NCBI GenBank assembly: GCA_947258555.1
Contig: CAMYJF010000004.1
Span: 25,993-89,992 of the forward strand
Origin: an uncultured Eudoraea sp.
GTDB lineage: Bacteria; Bacteroidota; Bacteroidia; Flavobacteriales; Flavobacteriaceae
Length of the DNA stretch: 64,000 bases
Reading direction: 5' to 3'
A model generated the notes under the pieces. That model searched no databases, was not told the origin of the DNA, and saw only the letters and a list, made by a program, of their open reading frames with translations. Shown piece after piece: positions 18,424-26,719 of this stretch. The number at the start of each line of letters is the position of its first letter. Position 1 is the first letter of the stretch. The position numbers and the translations under genes are program-made.

Positions 18424-19125
18424 CTATTCTTTAGGGCGTACTGTTTTTTGTTCGATCCGTTTCTCGTACCGTTCTCCCTGAATAATACGTTGTACGAATA
18501 TTCCCGGTATATGTATTTGGTTTGGATCAAGGGTTCCGGCTGGCACAAGTTCCTCTACCTCTGCTACTGTAATTGTTGCCGCCCCGCACATACATGGATT
18601 GAAATTACGCGCCGTTCCTTTAAATATCAGGTTGCCTGCTTCATCTCCTTTCCATGCTTTTACAAAAGCGAAATCGGCTTTGTATGCCGGTTCCAGGACG
18701 TACATTTTGCCTTCAAATTCACGGGTTTCTTTTCCTTCGGCTACTTCAGTACCAAAGCCAGCTGGCGTATAAAAAGCAGGGAAACCACCCTGGGCCGCGC
18801 GACACTTTTCTGCCAGGGTGCCCTGGGGAGTGAGCTCCACGTCTAATTCGCCGCTGAGCATTTGTCGTTCGAATTCATCATTCTCTCCAACATAGGAGGA
18901 GATCATTTTTTTTATCTGACGGTTTTGAAGTAAGAGCCCTAAACCGAAATCGTCTACCCCGGCATTGTTACTGATGCAAGTGATATCTTTTATGCCTAAG
19001 CGGACCAATTCTCCAATCGCATTTTCAGGAATACCGCAAAGTCCAAAGCCTCCCAACATGAATGTCATGCTGTCTTCAACCCCTTGAAGTGCCTCTGAAA
19101 CATTTTTGACAGTCTTATTTATCAT
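18424..19125 (-). CDS. scoA: 3-oxoacid CoA-transferase subunit A
   Basis: 233 residues. The glycine-rich segment [18 protein letters not shown] (about 23-40) is the CoA-binding signature of the alpha chain; [20 protein letters not shown] and the GTARNFNP segment also match. It pairs with scoB directly downstream. The start ATG at 19125 lies 16 bp after the stop of the PBP1A gene, so it may share that transcript, although a metabolic pair behind cell-wall genes might also have its own promoter. Confidence 0.95.
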   Translation of the reverse strand: MINKTVKNVSEALQGVEDSMTFMLGGFGLCGIPENAIGELVRLGIKDITCISNNAGVDDFGLGLLLQNRQIKKMISSYVGENDEFERQMLSGELDVELTPQGTLAEKCRAAQGGFPAFYTPAGFGTEVAEGKETREFEGKMYVLEPAYKADFAFVKAWKGDEAGNLIFKGTARNFNPCMCGAATITVAEVEELVPAGTLDPNQIHIPGIFVQRIIQGERYEKRIEQKTVRPKE

Positions 19126-19141
19126 AGTTTAACGTTCGAGT

Positions 19142-21484
19142 TTAAAAATCAAGATCTTCCAGATCATCTTCCAGCTCATTTTTCTTTTCCGTTTCTTCTT
19201 CGATCAAAGAACAATCTACGCGAATACTCAAAGAGCTCGGTTTAGGAAATTCTCCTTGGGAAACACCCAATTCTTCATTCTCATAATTCTTTTCCATATA
19301 CAAAGCCCAGATAGGTAGGGCCATGGAAGCCCCCTGCCCATAGGCAATGGTTTTAAAGTGGGTCGCCCTGTCATCGCCTCCTACCCAAACACCGGTCACC
19401 AGATTCGGGACCATGCCCATAAACCAACCGTCACTCTGGTTCTGTGTAGTTCCGGTCTTACCGGCTATTGGATTTGAGAACTCATAGGGATATCCGGTAA
19501 TAATCTCCTTATAGAGTGGATCATTCTTTTTCCAGGAATGCCGCAATCGGGTCCCGGAACCTCCTTGTGTAACTCCTTCCATAAGGTTTAACATGGTATA
19601 TGCCACATCCTTGCTCAATACATCGCGTGTCTCCGGAACATATTCATATAATACAGCGCCGTTTCGGTCTTCTATCCGGGTTACCATCACCGGTTTCACA
19701 TAGACTCCTTCATTTACAAAAGTCCCATAGGCCCCTACCATTTCATATACATTAAAATCAGGTGTTCCCAGGGCAATGGACGGTACTTCAGGGATCTCAC
19801 TGGTCAGTCCCAGGTTTTTTACAATAGAGACCACAGGTTTAGGGCCTACTTGATCTATGAGTCGGGCAGTTACCGTATTCACTGAATTTGCCAGGGCTCG
19901 TTTGAGTGTAAAGTTCTTTCCCGAATATCGACCGTCAGCATTCTTTGGACACCAAGGTTCAGGATTGCCATGCTTTTCGGCCTCAATACAATATTGCAGA
20001 TCAGGCAGCGAATCGCAAGGGGAATATCGCAATTGATCAATGGCTGCCGCATAGATAAAAGGTTTAAAAACAGAACCTGCCTGACGGGCACCCTGGATCA
20101 CATTGTCGTACTGAAAATGCTTGTAGTTCACGCCACCCACCCAGGCTTTAACGTGGCCAGTTTGTGGTTCCATAGACATCATTGAAGCTCGTAGATGCTT
20201 CTTGTAGTAAAGAATAGAATCCATTGGAGTCATAATAGTATCCTTTTCTTGTGTTTCCTTTGACCAGTCAAAAACGGTCATTTCTGTTTCCTCCAGAAAA
20301 GAGTCACGGATCTTCTTCTCTGATACACCAGAAGCCTTCATTGCCCTCCAGCGCTCAGAATTTTTCATCGCCCGTTCTATGATGCGTTCGGTTTCTTCAG
20401 GTGTCAGATCAAGGAATGGGGTGGTTGGATTTCGTTCTCTGGTATTTTGAACAAAAAACTCTGCCTGCAGCTTTTTCATATGTGCAGCAACTGCCTCTTC
20501 CGCATTTGCCTGCATCCGCGAATCGATGGTTGTATAGATCTTGAGCCCGTCCAGGTAAATATTCCATTTTTCATCCTCCCCACCTGCAACAGGCTTTGGA
20601 TTTTCATCGATCCATTTATTCAGGAAGCGTTGCAGATACATTCGGAAATAGGTAGCCAGGCCTTCCCTATGTGATTCCGGATTAAAGTTGATATCCATCT
20701 TCAGACCTATTAATGAGTCTTTTTCGTTCTCAGAAATGTACTCGTACTTCGCCATTTGGGAAAGAACCGTATTTCTTCGATCCAATACTAAAGATTCGCG
20801 CCGAATGGGATTGTAAAGGGAAGAGTTTTTAAGCATCCCGACAAGGACAGCCGATTCTTCCGTCTTAAGTTCCTGGGGTTCCTTGCCGAAGTAGATACGT
20901 GCAGCAGATCGGATCCCATCTGCATTATAGTTGAAATCATAGATATTCATATACATAGCTATGATCTCTTCCTTAGTATAATTGCGTTCCAGGCGCGTGG
21001 CGATCACCCACTCTTTGATCTTTTGGGTAATGGCCTGGACTTTATTCTTGGATCTAACCCCGACAAAAAGTTGTCTTGCCAACTGCTGGGATATCGTACT
21101 GGCCCCTCCTCTGGTACCCAGAAAGAAAACAGCTCTTGCAAAACCACGTGCGTCTATTCCTGAATGCTCATAATAGCGGGCATCCTCTGTTGCTATCAAG
21201 GCCTGGATCAAATTCTCAGGGAGATCCTCGTAGGCAATAGGAGTCCTATTGTCGTCAAGGTAAAATTTACCTAATGTCGCTCCATCCGAGGAAACAATCT
21301 CTGTGGCTAAGTTAGTCTGTGGGTTCTCTAATCTCTCAAATGTAGGCATCGGACCAAACACGCCCCAACCAGCCATAAGAAAGATGAGCAGTGCCGCCAA
21401 AATGCCTATGCCAAATAAGGCCCAGAACCACTTGATAAATTTCCTGAACTCACTGAATTGTGCTGTAAGTTTTTGCTTTGCCAT
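19142..21484 (-). CDS. Class A penicillin-binding protein (PBP1A type)
   Basis: 780 residues. One N-terminal membrane helix (about 19-40) anchors it in the inner membrane. The glycosyltransferase domain has its catalytic Glu at E100 in ATEDARYYEHSG. The transpeptidase domain has the three penicillin-binding motifs: GSVFK (near 465), SVN in ANSVNTV, and KTGTTQNQSDGWF. It polymerises and cross-links peptidoglycan in the periplasm. The C-terminus is strongly acidic (EEETEKKNELEDDLEDLDF). It starts 3 bp after the gldH stop, in the conserved ricT-gldH-PBP order. Confidence 0.96.
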   Translation of the reverse strand: MAKQKLTAQFSEFRKFIKWFWALFGIGILAALLIFLMAGWGVFGPMPTFERLENPQTNLATEIVSSDGATLGKFYLDDNRTPIAYEDLPENLIQALIATEDARYYEHSGIDARGFARAVFFLGTRGGASTISQQLARQLFVGVRSKNKVQAITQKIKEWVIATRLERNYTKEEIIAMYMNIYDFNYNADGIRSAARIYFGKEPQELKTEESAVLVGMLKNSSLYNPIRRESLVLDRRNTVLSQMAKYEYISENEKDSLIGLKMDINFNPESHREGLATYFRMYLQRFLNKWIDENPKPVAGGEDEKWNIYLDGLKIYTTIDSRMQANAEEAVAAHMKKLQAEFFVQNTRERNPTTPFLDLTPEETERIIERAMKNSERWRAMKASGVSEKKIRDSFLEETEMTVFDWSKETQEKDTIMTPMDSILYYKKHLRASMMSMEPQTGHVKAWVGGVNYKHFQYDNVIQGARQAGSVFKPFIYAAAIDQLRYSPCDSLPDLQYCIEAEKHGNPEPWCPKNADGRYSGKNFTLKRALANSVNTVTARLIDQVGPKPVVSIVKNLGLTSEIPEVPSIALGTPDFNVYEMVGAYGTFVNEGVYVKPVMVTRIEDRNGAVLYEYVPETRDVLSKDVAYTMLNLMEGVTQGGSGTRLRHSWKKNDPLYKEIITGYPYEFSNPIAGKTGTTQNQSDGWFMGMVPNLVTGVWVGGDDRATHFKTIAYGQGASMALPIWALYMEKNYENEELGVSQGEFPKPSSLSIRVDCSLIEEETEKKNELEDDLEDLDF

Positions 21485-21487
21485 TCC

Positions 21488-21961
21488 CTATTCTACTTTT
21501 TCAATTTCAAGACCTACATCAGTAATGCCTTGCAGTCGATCAATTCCCAGTTCTTCCCCATTATGGCGCATAGCATGTGCGATGTGTATCCTATATACGC
21601 CGTTCTCAGGAAAAACGACGTTCTCTTTATACCATAATTTGCTTTCTTTCACGCTACCCATACCGGAACCAAGCCATTGACCATCCGGCTCAGCCATGGT
21701 ATATTCCAGGGTGTCTTGAAGTTGATTTCCTCCCGGAAAAGTAATTGATGTAATGAGGAACAGATTACTATAAGGAAAGGACTCGTCATTTCTTATGGTA
21801 ATAAATAGATTGTGAAGTCCGACAGAATCGGTACTTGTATATTCAAATAGCAAGTGCTCATTTTTATCCCATCCGGAAGTTGGAACGGCCTGATATGAAG
21901 AGTAGAGCAAGCCCTCTGTGCAACCTGCCAGAAGTATACATAAAATGATGACTTTACGCAT
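21488..21961 (-). CDS. gldH: Gliding motility lipoprotein GldH
   Basis: 157 residues from ATG 21961, which starts a lipoprotein signal (MRKVIILCILLAGC); an upstream in-frame start would add 24 polar residues before it. GldH is needed for gliding in Flavobacterium and belongs to the set of Gld lipoproteins linked to the motility/type IX secretion apparatus. The segment near the end (ENGVYRIHIAHAMRHN, then LQGITDVGLEIEKV) is typical of the family. It overlaps the upstream ricT gene by 8 bp and is followed after 3 bp by PBP1A. Confidence 0.92.
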   Translation of the reverse strand: MRKVIILCILLAGCTEGLLYSSYQAVPTSGWDKNEHLLFEYTSTDSVGLHNLFITIRNDESFPYSNLFLITSITFPGGNQLQDTLEYTMAEPDGQWLGSGMGSVKESKLWYKENVVFPENGVYRIHIAHAMRHNGEELGIDRLQGITDVGLEIEKVE

Positions 21962-23117
21962 TCCGTCTCTGCTTATTCCGGTTCTTCCCCGATCTTTTCT
22001 TCCTTCGATTTCGAGATCTCTTTGGTTTATCAAATCGCGTTAGGCTATCCTGGCCGACTGCATTCTCGAAAAGAAGATTTTCATTGCTCACATTTTCGAC
22101 AGCATATTCTTCCAGGCTGGCTACTTTCCTATCCCCCTTCTTATTGTGATCCAGGATCTCGCTTACTTGTTCCGTAGACAATCTGTGCCAGTTTGACGCA
22201 TCATCTTTATAAGAAAACCACATCATACCTTTGAAGATATCTGCTTTCTGGCAAAATGCCAGTCCCTTTTCCGTTTTTAGTTTTGTATCGGTAGCAGGGA
22301 AATTCTTCAGGGCTTCAAGATACAGATCCAATTCGTAGTTCAAACAGCATTTTAGTTTTCCACACTGACCTGCCAGCTTTTGAGGATTGAGTGATAATTG
22401 TTGGTAGCGTGCCGAGGCTGTACTTACAGATCTAAAGTCTGTCAGCCAGGTACTGCAACACAATTCTCTCCCACAAGATCCTAGCCCACCCAATCGTTGC
22501 GCTTCCTGTCGATATCCTATTTGTCGCATTTCGATCCGGATTCCAAAGGCCTTGGCCATATCTTTTATGAGCTGCCTGAAATCTACCCGATCTTCAGCTG
22601 TATAGTAAAAAGTAGCTTTTGATCCATCTCCCTGAAATTCTACATCTGAGATCTTCATCTCAAGACCGAGGATTATGGCCATTTCCCGGGATCTTTTTTT
22701 GATCTCATCTTCCTTTCCCCGGCATTTCTGCCATTTATCTATATCCCGTTGTGTAGCTTTCCGGTAAACTTTTGGGAGTTCTGAATCCGAGGCATCTTCT
22801 TTTTTGCGTTTCATCTGGATGCGCACCAATTCACCTGTCAAGGTCACTATGCCGACATCATGACCTGTTTTGGCCTGAGTGGCAACAACACTGCCTATGG
22901 AAAGAGGTAAATTTTCGGAATTCCTAAAAAATTCCTTTCGGCTGTTTTTGAAACGAACTTCCACACAGTCGAATGCCATTTTATCATCTGGCAGAGACAT
23001 ATTTGAAAGCCAATCAAATACTGTTAGCTTATTGCAACCATCAGATCCACATGTGCCATTATTACGGCATCCCCTGGGCTGTCCATCCTTTTCGGTTGAA
23101 CAATTGTTACAACCCAT
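21954..23117 (-). CDS. ricT: PSP1-domain protein RicT
   Basis: 387 residues. A Cys-rich N-terminus (C3, C6, C17, C23, C28) precedes the PSP1 domain, which includes GSCGRELCCSTWL and GKLKCCLNYELDLYLEA; the many Cys fit an iron-sulfur protein. In Bacillus, RicT acts with RicA and RicF on RNA processing and developmental phosphorelay; in Bacteroidota its role is unclear. The C-terminal 50 residues are very basic (KRSRNRRKKRSGKNRNKQRR), suggesting nucleic-acid contact. The last 8 bp overlap gldH. TTTG and TATCTTTA boxes at 23188-23215 (16-bp spacing) are a weak promoter candidate in the 152-bp upstream gap. Confidence 0.9.
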   Translation of the reverse strand: MGCNNCSTEKDGQPRGCRNNGTCGSDGCNKLTVFDWLSNMSLPDDKMAFDCVEVRFKNSRKEFFRNSENLPLSIGSVVATQAKTGHDVGIVTLTGELVRIQMKRKKEDASDSELPKVYRKATQRDIDKWQKCRGKEDEIKKRSREMAIILGLEMKISDVEFQGDGSKATFYYTAEDRVDFRQLIKDMAKAFGIRIEMRQIGYRQEAQRLGGLGSCGRELCCSTWLTDFRSVSTASARYQQLSLNPQKLAGQCGKLKCCLNYELDLYLEALKNFPATDTKLKTEKGLAFCQKADIFKGMMWFSYKDDASNWHRLSTEQVSEILDHNKKGDRKVASLEEYAVENVSNENLLFENAVGQDSLTRFDKPKRSRNRRKKRSGKNRNKQRRNA

Positions 23118-23269
23118 ATTTTTTATATTGATTCATCCAAAAAATCTGTGATTTTTCGATGAACAAGGTTCATATTCTACTATAGGCTAAAGATAGTATT
23201 TTTTGCGGGTTCAAATGGGTTGGTCTGTGCGGGGTAGTACGGGATCTAAGGAAGCAAAACAAACGTTGA

Positions 23270-24301
23270 CTATTTCTTATACTTCAGCACTTCGGAACGG
23301 CCCTTTTTAAATATCTTATTGCTGACCTCTTTGCCACGTCGCAATGCTTTTTGTTCTTCTTCAGGCAGGGCAATAATTTCCTTACATGCTGTCGAACAAC
23401 ACTCATCCATTTTAGTTGCACAATCCTCGCATTGTATGAACAAAAGATGGCAGGCTTCATTGGCGCAGTTAACATGTTTGTCGCATTCATGCCCGCATTG
23501 ATGGCATTGTGCAATGACATCTTCCGAAATTCGTTCGGCCCGCCTGTGGTCAAAAACAAAGTTCTTTCCTATGAACTTGTTTTCCAATTCCTGGGATCGT
23601 ACTTGTCTTGTATATTCAATGATCCCACCTTCTAATTGGTATACCTGTTTGAATCCTTTGTGCTTAAAATATGCACTGGCCTTTTCACAACGTATCCCTC
23701 CAGTGCAATACATTACCAATTTTTTATCCTCTTTGTGTTCAGATAATTCGTCCTCAATAATATCCAGGGAATCCCTAAAAGTGTCTACGTCCGGTGTAAT
23801 AGCATTATCAAAATGCCCGATCTCACTTTCATAGTGATTCCTCATATCTACTACAATGGCATCTTCCTTTTCAACCAGTTCATTAAACTCGCGCGCATTT
23901 ACATGTTTCCCCTTCCTGGTAACATCAAATGTCACATCATTCAGGCCGTCAGCAACAATTTTATGACGAACCTTTATTTTCAATTTGAGAAAGGATAAAT
24001 TGTCTTGCTCTATTGCAATATTCAGCCTGACCCCCTCTAAAAAACTAATACTATCAAGATGAGACTTGAATGCATCAAAGTTTTTCGCGGGTACCGAAAG
24101 TTGAGCGTTAACTCCTTCTTTGGCCACATAGATCCGGCCAAGTACATCGAGGGTGTCCCAATGAATGAATAAGTGATTGCGAAAGATGACTGGATTTCCA
24201 ATATGAGCATAGGCATAGAAGGAAATAGTGAGTCTGTCCTCCCCCGCTTCCTCTATAAGTGCTCTTCGTTCCTTCGCGCTTAATGTGTTGTACAGTTGCA
24301 T
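23270..24301 (-). CDS. trhO: tRNA uridine(34) hydroxylase TrhO (rhodanese type)
   Basis: 343 residues from ATG 24301 (a GTG three codons earlier is the alternative). TrhO uses oxygen to make 5-hydroxyuridine at position 34 of tRNAs. Family features: TISFYAYAHIGNP, GRIYVAKEGVNAQLSVP, the rhodanese part DMRNHYESEIGHFDNA with active-site Cys in VMYCTGGIRCEKAS, and a Cys-rich C-terminal region (CHQCGHECDKHVNCANEAC, then CEDCATKMDECCS) matching E. coli YceA. Cytoplasmic. No operon partner is evident. Confidence 0.95.
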   Translation of the reverse strand: MQLYNTLSAKERRALIEEAGEDRLTISFYAYAHIGNPVIFRNHLFIHWDTLDVLGRIYVAKEGVNAQLSVPAKNFDAFKSHLDSISFLEGVRLNIAIEQDNLSFLKLKIKVRHKIVADGLNDVTFDVTRKGKHVNAREFNELVEKEDAIVVDMRNHYESEIGHFDNAITPDVDTFRDSLDIIEDELSEHKEDKKLVMYCTGGIRCEKASAYFKHKGFKQVYQLEGGIIEYTRQVRSQELENKFIGKNFVFDHRRAERISEDVIAQCHQCGHECDKHVNCANEACHLLFIQCEDCATKMDECCSTACKEIIALPEEEQKALRRGKEVSNKIFKKGRSEVLKYKK

Positions 24302-24393
24302 GCTATACACGGAATTAAGTTAGTAAACAAAGAGGTGCAAAAATAAGGATCCCTTGGTGTTTCACCAACTCTTTGAAGCAATGATTAAGGTCT

Positions 24394-24426
24394 AAAAAAC
24401 AAAAAGAGCCTTGGAATCAAGGCTCT
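24394..24426 (-). terminator. Rho-independent terminator
   Basis: Perfect 9-bp stem AGAGCCTTG (24405-24413) / CAAGGCTCT (24418-24426), loop GAAT. On the minus strand a T-tract (TTTTTGTTTTTTA) follows; on the plus strand none does. It therefore serves a minus-strand transcript that begins between here and recA, where the only candidate is the 46-codon ORF ending 15 bp before the stem. Confidence 0.85.
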
Positions 24427-24440
24427 TAAAGGACCACCCC

Positions 24441-24581
24441 TCAGGTGCTTTCTTTTTCATAGAGTACTTCGTAAGGAGATGGCCATCTTTGCCCAAGATC
24501 TATAATAATCCTGGAAGAATATGTCGAGATAATCCATCTGTTATACCTAAGATACATTCCGTTCAAAAAGGTTGCTTTCAT
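24441..24581 (-). CDS. Putative 46-residue small protein
   Basis: ATG 24581 to TGA 24441. The product begins [20 protein letters not shown] and contains [20 protein letters not shown]; it is rich in Tyr, Arg and Ile and is not strongly hydrophobic. It is divergent from recA, with the ATG only 3 bp from the recA -33 box, and ends just before the terminator at 24426-24394. I do not recognise the family. An alternative is a non-coding RNA ending at the same terminator. The remaining part of the 24302-24393 gap shows nothing further. Confidence 0.45.
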   Translation of the reverse strand: MKATFLNGMYLRYNRWIISTYSSRIIIDLGQRWPSPYEVLYEKEST

Positions 24582-24583
24582 GA

Positions 24584-24614
24584 TTGTTATATGCAGAAAG
24601 AAGTACTATTTTAG
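24584..24614 (+). promoter_or_regulatory. Predicted recA promoter
   Basis: TTG (24584-24586), 20 bp, TATTTTAG (24607-24614; one mismatch to TAnnTTTG). The recA ATG at 24634 follows after 19 bp. I see no obvious LexA-type palindrome beside it. Confidence 0.5.
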
Positions 24615-24633
24615 CCCTTCTAAGAAGATTGAT

Positions 24634-25629
24634 ATGAGCAGTGAAAAGGATGCCAAGTTAAAAGCGCTACAATTAACCCTCGATAAACTAGATAAGACCT
24701 ATGGAAAAGGCGCAGTTATGAAGATGGGGGACTCGGTTATTGAGGAGGTAGAAGTTATACCTTCTGGTTCATTGGGGCTGGATATTGCACTTGGCGTAGG
24801 CGGTTATCCAAGAGGACGTGTTGTAGAGATCTATGGCCCGGAATCTTCAGGTAAAACAACCTTGACACTGCACGCTATTGCCGAAGCTCAAAAAAATGGT
24901 GGTATTGCTGCTTTTATTGATGCTGAGCATGCTTTTGATCGGTTTTATGCCGAAAATCTAGGTATAGATATTGACAACCTCATCATTTCACAACCCGATA
25001 ATGGAGAACAAGCACTGGAGATCGCTGATAATTTAATTCGCTCTGGCGCCATTGATATAGTTGTTATCGATTCCGTGGCGGCGTTAACTCCCAAAAGTGA
25101 AATTGAAGGTGAAATGGGAGACTCCAAGATGGGTTTACATGCGCGGCTCATGTCACAGGCCTTACGGAAGCTCACAGGATCGATCAGTAAGACCAATTGC
25201 ACTGTAGTTTTTATTAACCAGCTTAGGGAAAAGATCGGGGTGATGTTTGGTAACCCTGAGACTACTACGGGGGGAAATGCGCTAAAATTCTATGCATCTG
25301 TGCGTTTGGATATTCGTCGCTCCACGCAAATTAAGGACACTGATGGCCGAGTACTGGGTAATAAAACCCGTGTAAAAGTGGTCAAGAACAAAGTAGCTCC
25401 TCCTTTTAAGTTGGCCGAATTTGATATCATGTACGGGGAAGGTATCTCCAAAGTAGGTGAGATCATTGATCTAGGCGTTAATTTTGATATCATAAAAAAG
25501 AGCGGATCTTGGTTCAGTTATGGGGATACTAAACTAGGACAAGGTCGTGACGCGGTTAAAGCACTCCTCCTGGATAATCCCGAACTTATGGAAGAATTGG
25601 AGGCAGGTATCAAGGAAGCTTTGGCTTAA
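24634..25629 (+). CDS. recA: Recombinase RecA
   Basis: 331 residues from ATG 24634 ([13 protein letters not shown]); an ATG at 24580 lies upstream of the predicted promoter and is rejected. Walker A is GPESSGKT (68-75), with [15 protein letters not shown] and the [20 protein letters not shown] loop, all diagnostic. RecA pairs homologous DNA and co-activates the SOS response in the cytoplasm. The C-terminal tail is short and only mildly acidic ([10 protein letters not shown]). Transcribed alone; no recX follows. Confidence 0.99.
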   Translation: MSSEKDAKLKALQLTLDKLDKTYGKGAVMKMGDSVIEEVEVIPSGSLGLDIALGVGGYPRGRVVEIYGPESSGKTTLTLHAIAEAQKNGGIAAFIDAEHAFDRFYAENLGIDIDNLIISQPDNGEQALEIADNLIRSGAIDIVVIDSVAALTPKSEIEGEMGDSKMGLHARLMSQALRKLTGSISKTNCTVVFINQLREKIGVMFGNPETTTGGNALKFYASVRLDIRRSTQIKDTDGRVLGNKTRVKVVKNKVAPPFKLAEFDIMYGEGISKVGEIIDLGVNFDIIKKSGSWFSYGDTKLGQGRDAVKALLLDNPELMEELEAGIKEALA

Positions 25630-25724
25630 AACACTAATTTCCTGTAGGGTACATCCCTTTTCAGCTGTTATAAGGTAAAGCAACCTTTAATCAACCTCAA
25701 CATCTTATTTTAATACAGGAATTG

Positions 25725-26141
25725 ATGATGAAGAAGATCGTTATTGTTTGTCTGATTTTTGGGATGTTGCTGTTCAATGGTTGTGATATTGATTCGGCAG
25801 AACCCAATTTCTTTTTTGTGCCCCTTGTAATCACTTCAGTCGAATTGCCGGAATACTTTGAACATGGGGCGGTTTATACCATAAATGTGACCTATGCGCG
25901 GCCCAATTCATGTGTAACCTATGAAGGATTTGATATTAATTCTGATGGGGAATCCATTCGCTATATAACATGCATTGGAGCCGAATTCAATGGGGAAATA
26001 TGTACACAAGCCGTATATTACGGTCAGGCGAGTTTTGAATTTCAGGTGCTAAACCTACAACCGTATACATTAAAGTTCTGGGGAGGGGAAGATGCACAAG
26101 GAAATCCTATTTACCTGGACTTTGAAATTCCGGTAAATTAA
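25725..26141 (+). CDS. Hypothetical lipoprotein
   Basis: 138 residues. Adjacent ATG codons at 25725 and 25728 are both possible starts. A signal peptide with lipobox LLFNGC (Cys near 20) makes it a lipoprotein. The mature part has Cys in SCVTYEGF, TCIGAEF and GEICTQA and is rich in beta-type sequence, with a closing AQGNPIYLDFEIPVN. I recognise no named family. It lies 95 bp after recA and 38 bp before the ECF sigma factor gene in the same direction, so it may belong to that envelope-related unit. Confidence 0.65.
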   Translation: MMKKIVIVCLIFGMLLFNGCDIDSAEPNFFFVPLVITSVELPEYFEHGAVYTINVTYARPNSCVTYEGFDINSDGESIRYITCIGAEFNGEICTQAVYYGQASFEFQVLNLQPYTLKFWGGEDAQGNPIYLDFEIPVN

Positions 26142-26179
26142 AACAATGACGAGCTAATAACATTAATCTGACCAACAAT

Positions 26180-26710
26180 TTGATTCTTGAAGAGCTCATA
26201 AAGAAATGTGTCGAAAGAGATCGATCTGCTCAGGAGTATTTGTACCGCAAATACGCCCATAAATTATATGGGATTTGTTTAAAGTACTCCAGGAATAAAA
26301 CGGAAGCAGAAGATAATCTTCATGACAGCTTTATGACTATATATGATAAAATAGGTCAATTTAAGTCTCTCGGATCCTTTGAAGGCTGGATGAAACGGAT
26401 CACCGTCAATACCATCTTGCAGAAATACCGTAAGGAAGAATACCTGGCTCAGCTTCCCGAACAATATCAAGCGCTACATGAAGATGCGTACCAACCTTTG
26501 GAAGTAAGCCTGAACACACTATTACAATATATCCAGGAATTACCTAATAAGTACAGATTGACGTTTAACCTCTATGTCCTTGACGGATATAGCCATAAGG
26601 AAATCAGTCAACAGCTAGGCACGTCTACTGGAACGTCTAAATCTAATCTGGCCCGTGCCAGGACGATTCTGCGTGAAAAAATCAAAAATCAAAAAATAAA
26701 TATTGCATAA
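26180..26710 (+). CDS. ECF-type RNA polymerase sigma factor
   Basis: About 176 residues. The start is uncertain: TTG 26180 is used, and the frame is open a few codons further upstream (LTNN...). Region 2 (LYRKYAHKLYGICLKYSRNKTEAEDNLHDSFMTIYDKI, shown here by its core EAEDNLHDSF) and region 4 (LPNKYRLTFNLYVLDGYSHKEISQQLG) are both present, so it is a complete sigma-70 family ECF factor. It is followed after 9 bp by a membrane protein whose N-terminus resembles an anti-sigma factor, which points to co-regulation. Confidence 0.9.
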   Translation: MILEELIKKCVERDRSAQEYLYRKYAHKLYGICLKYSRNKTEAEDNLHDSFMTIYDKIGQFKSLGSFEGWMKRITVNTILQKYRKEEYLAQLPEQYQALHEDAYQPLEVSLNTLLQYIQELPNKYRLTFNLYVLDGYSHKEISQQLGTSTGTSKSNLARARTILREKIKNQKINIA

Positions 26711-26719
26711 CCTAACACA

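Noticed and set aside
24411..24614. Plus-strand frame upstream of recA
   Set aside because: Crosses the terminator stem and the recA promoter, and has no family features.
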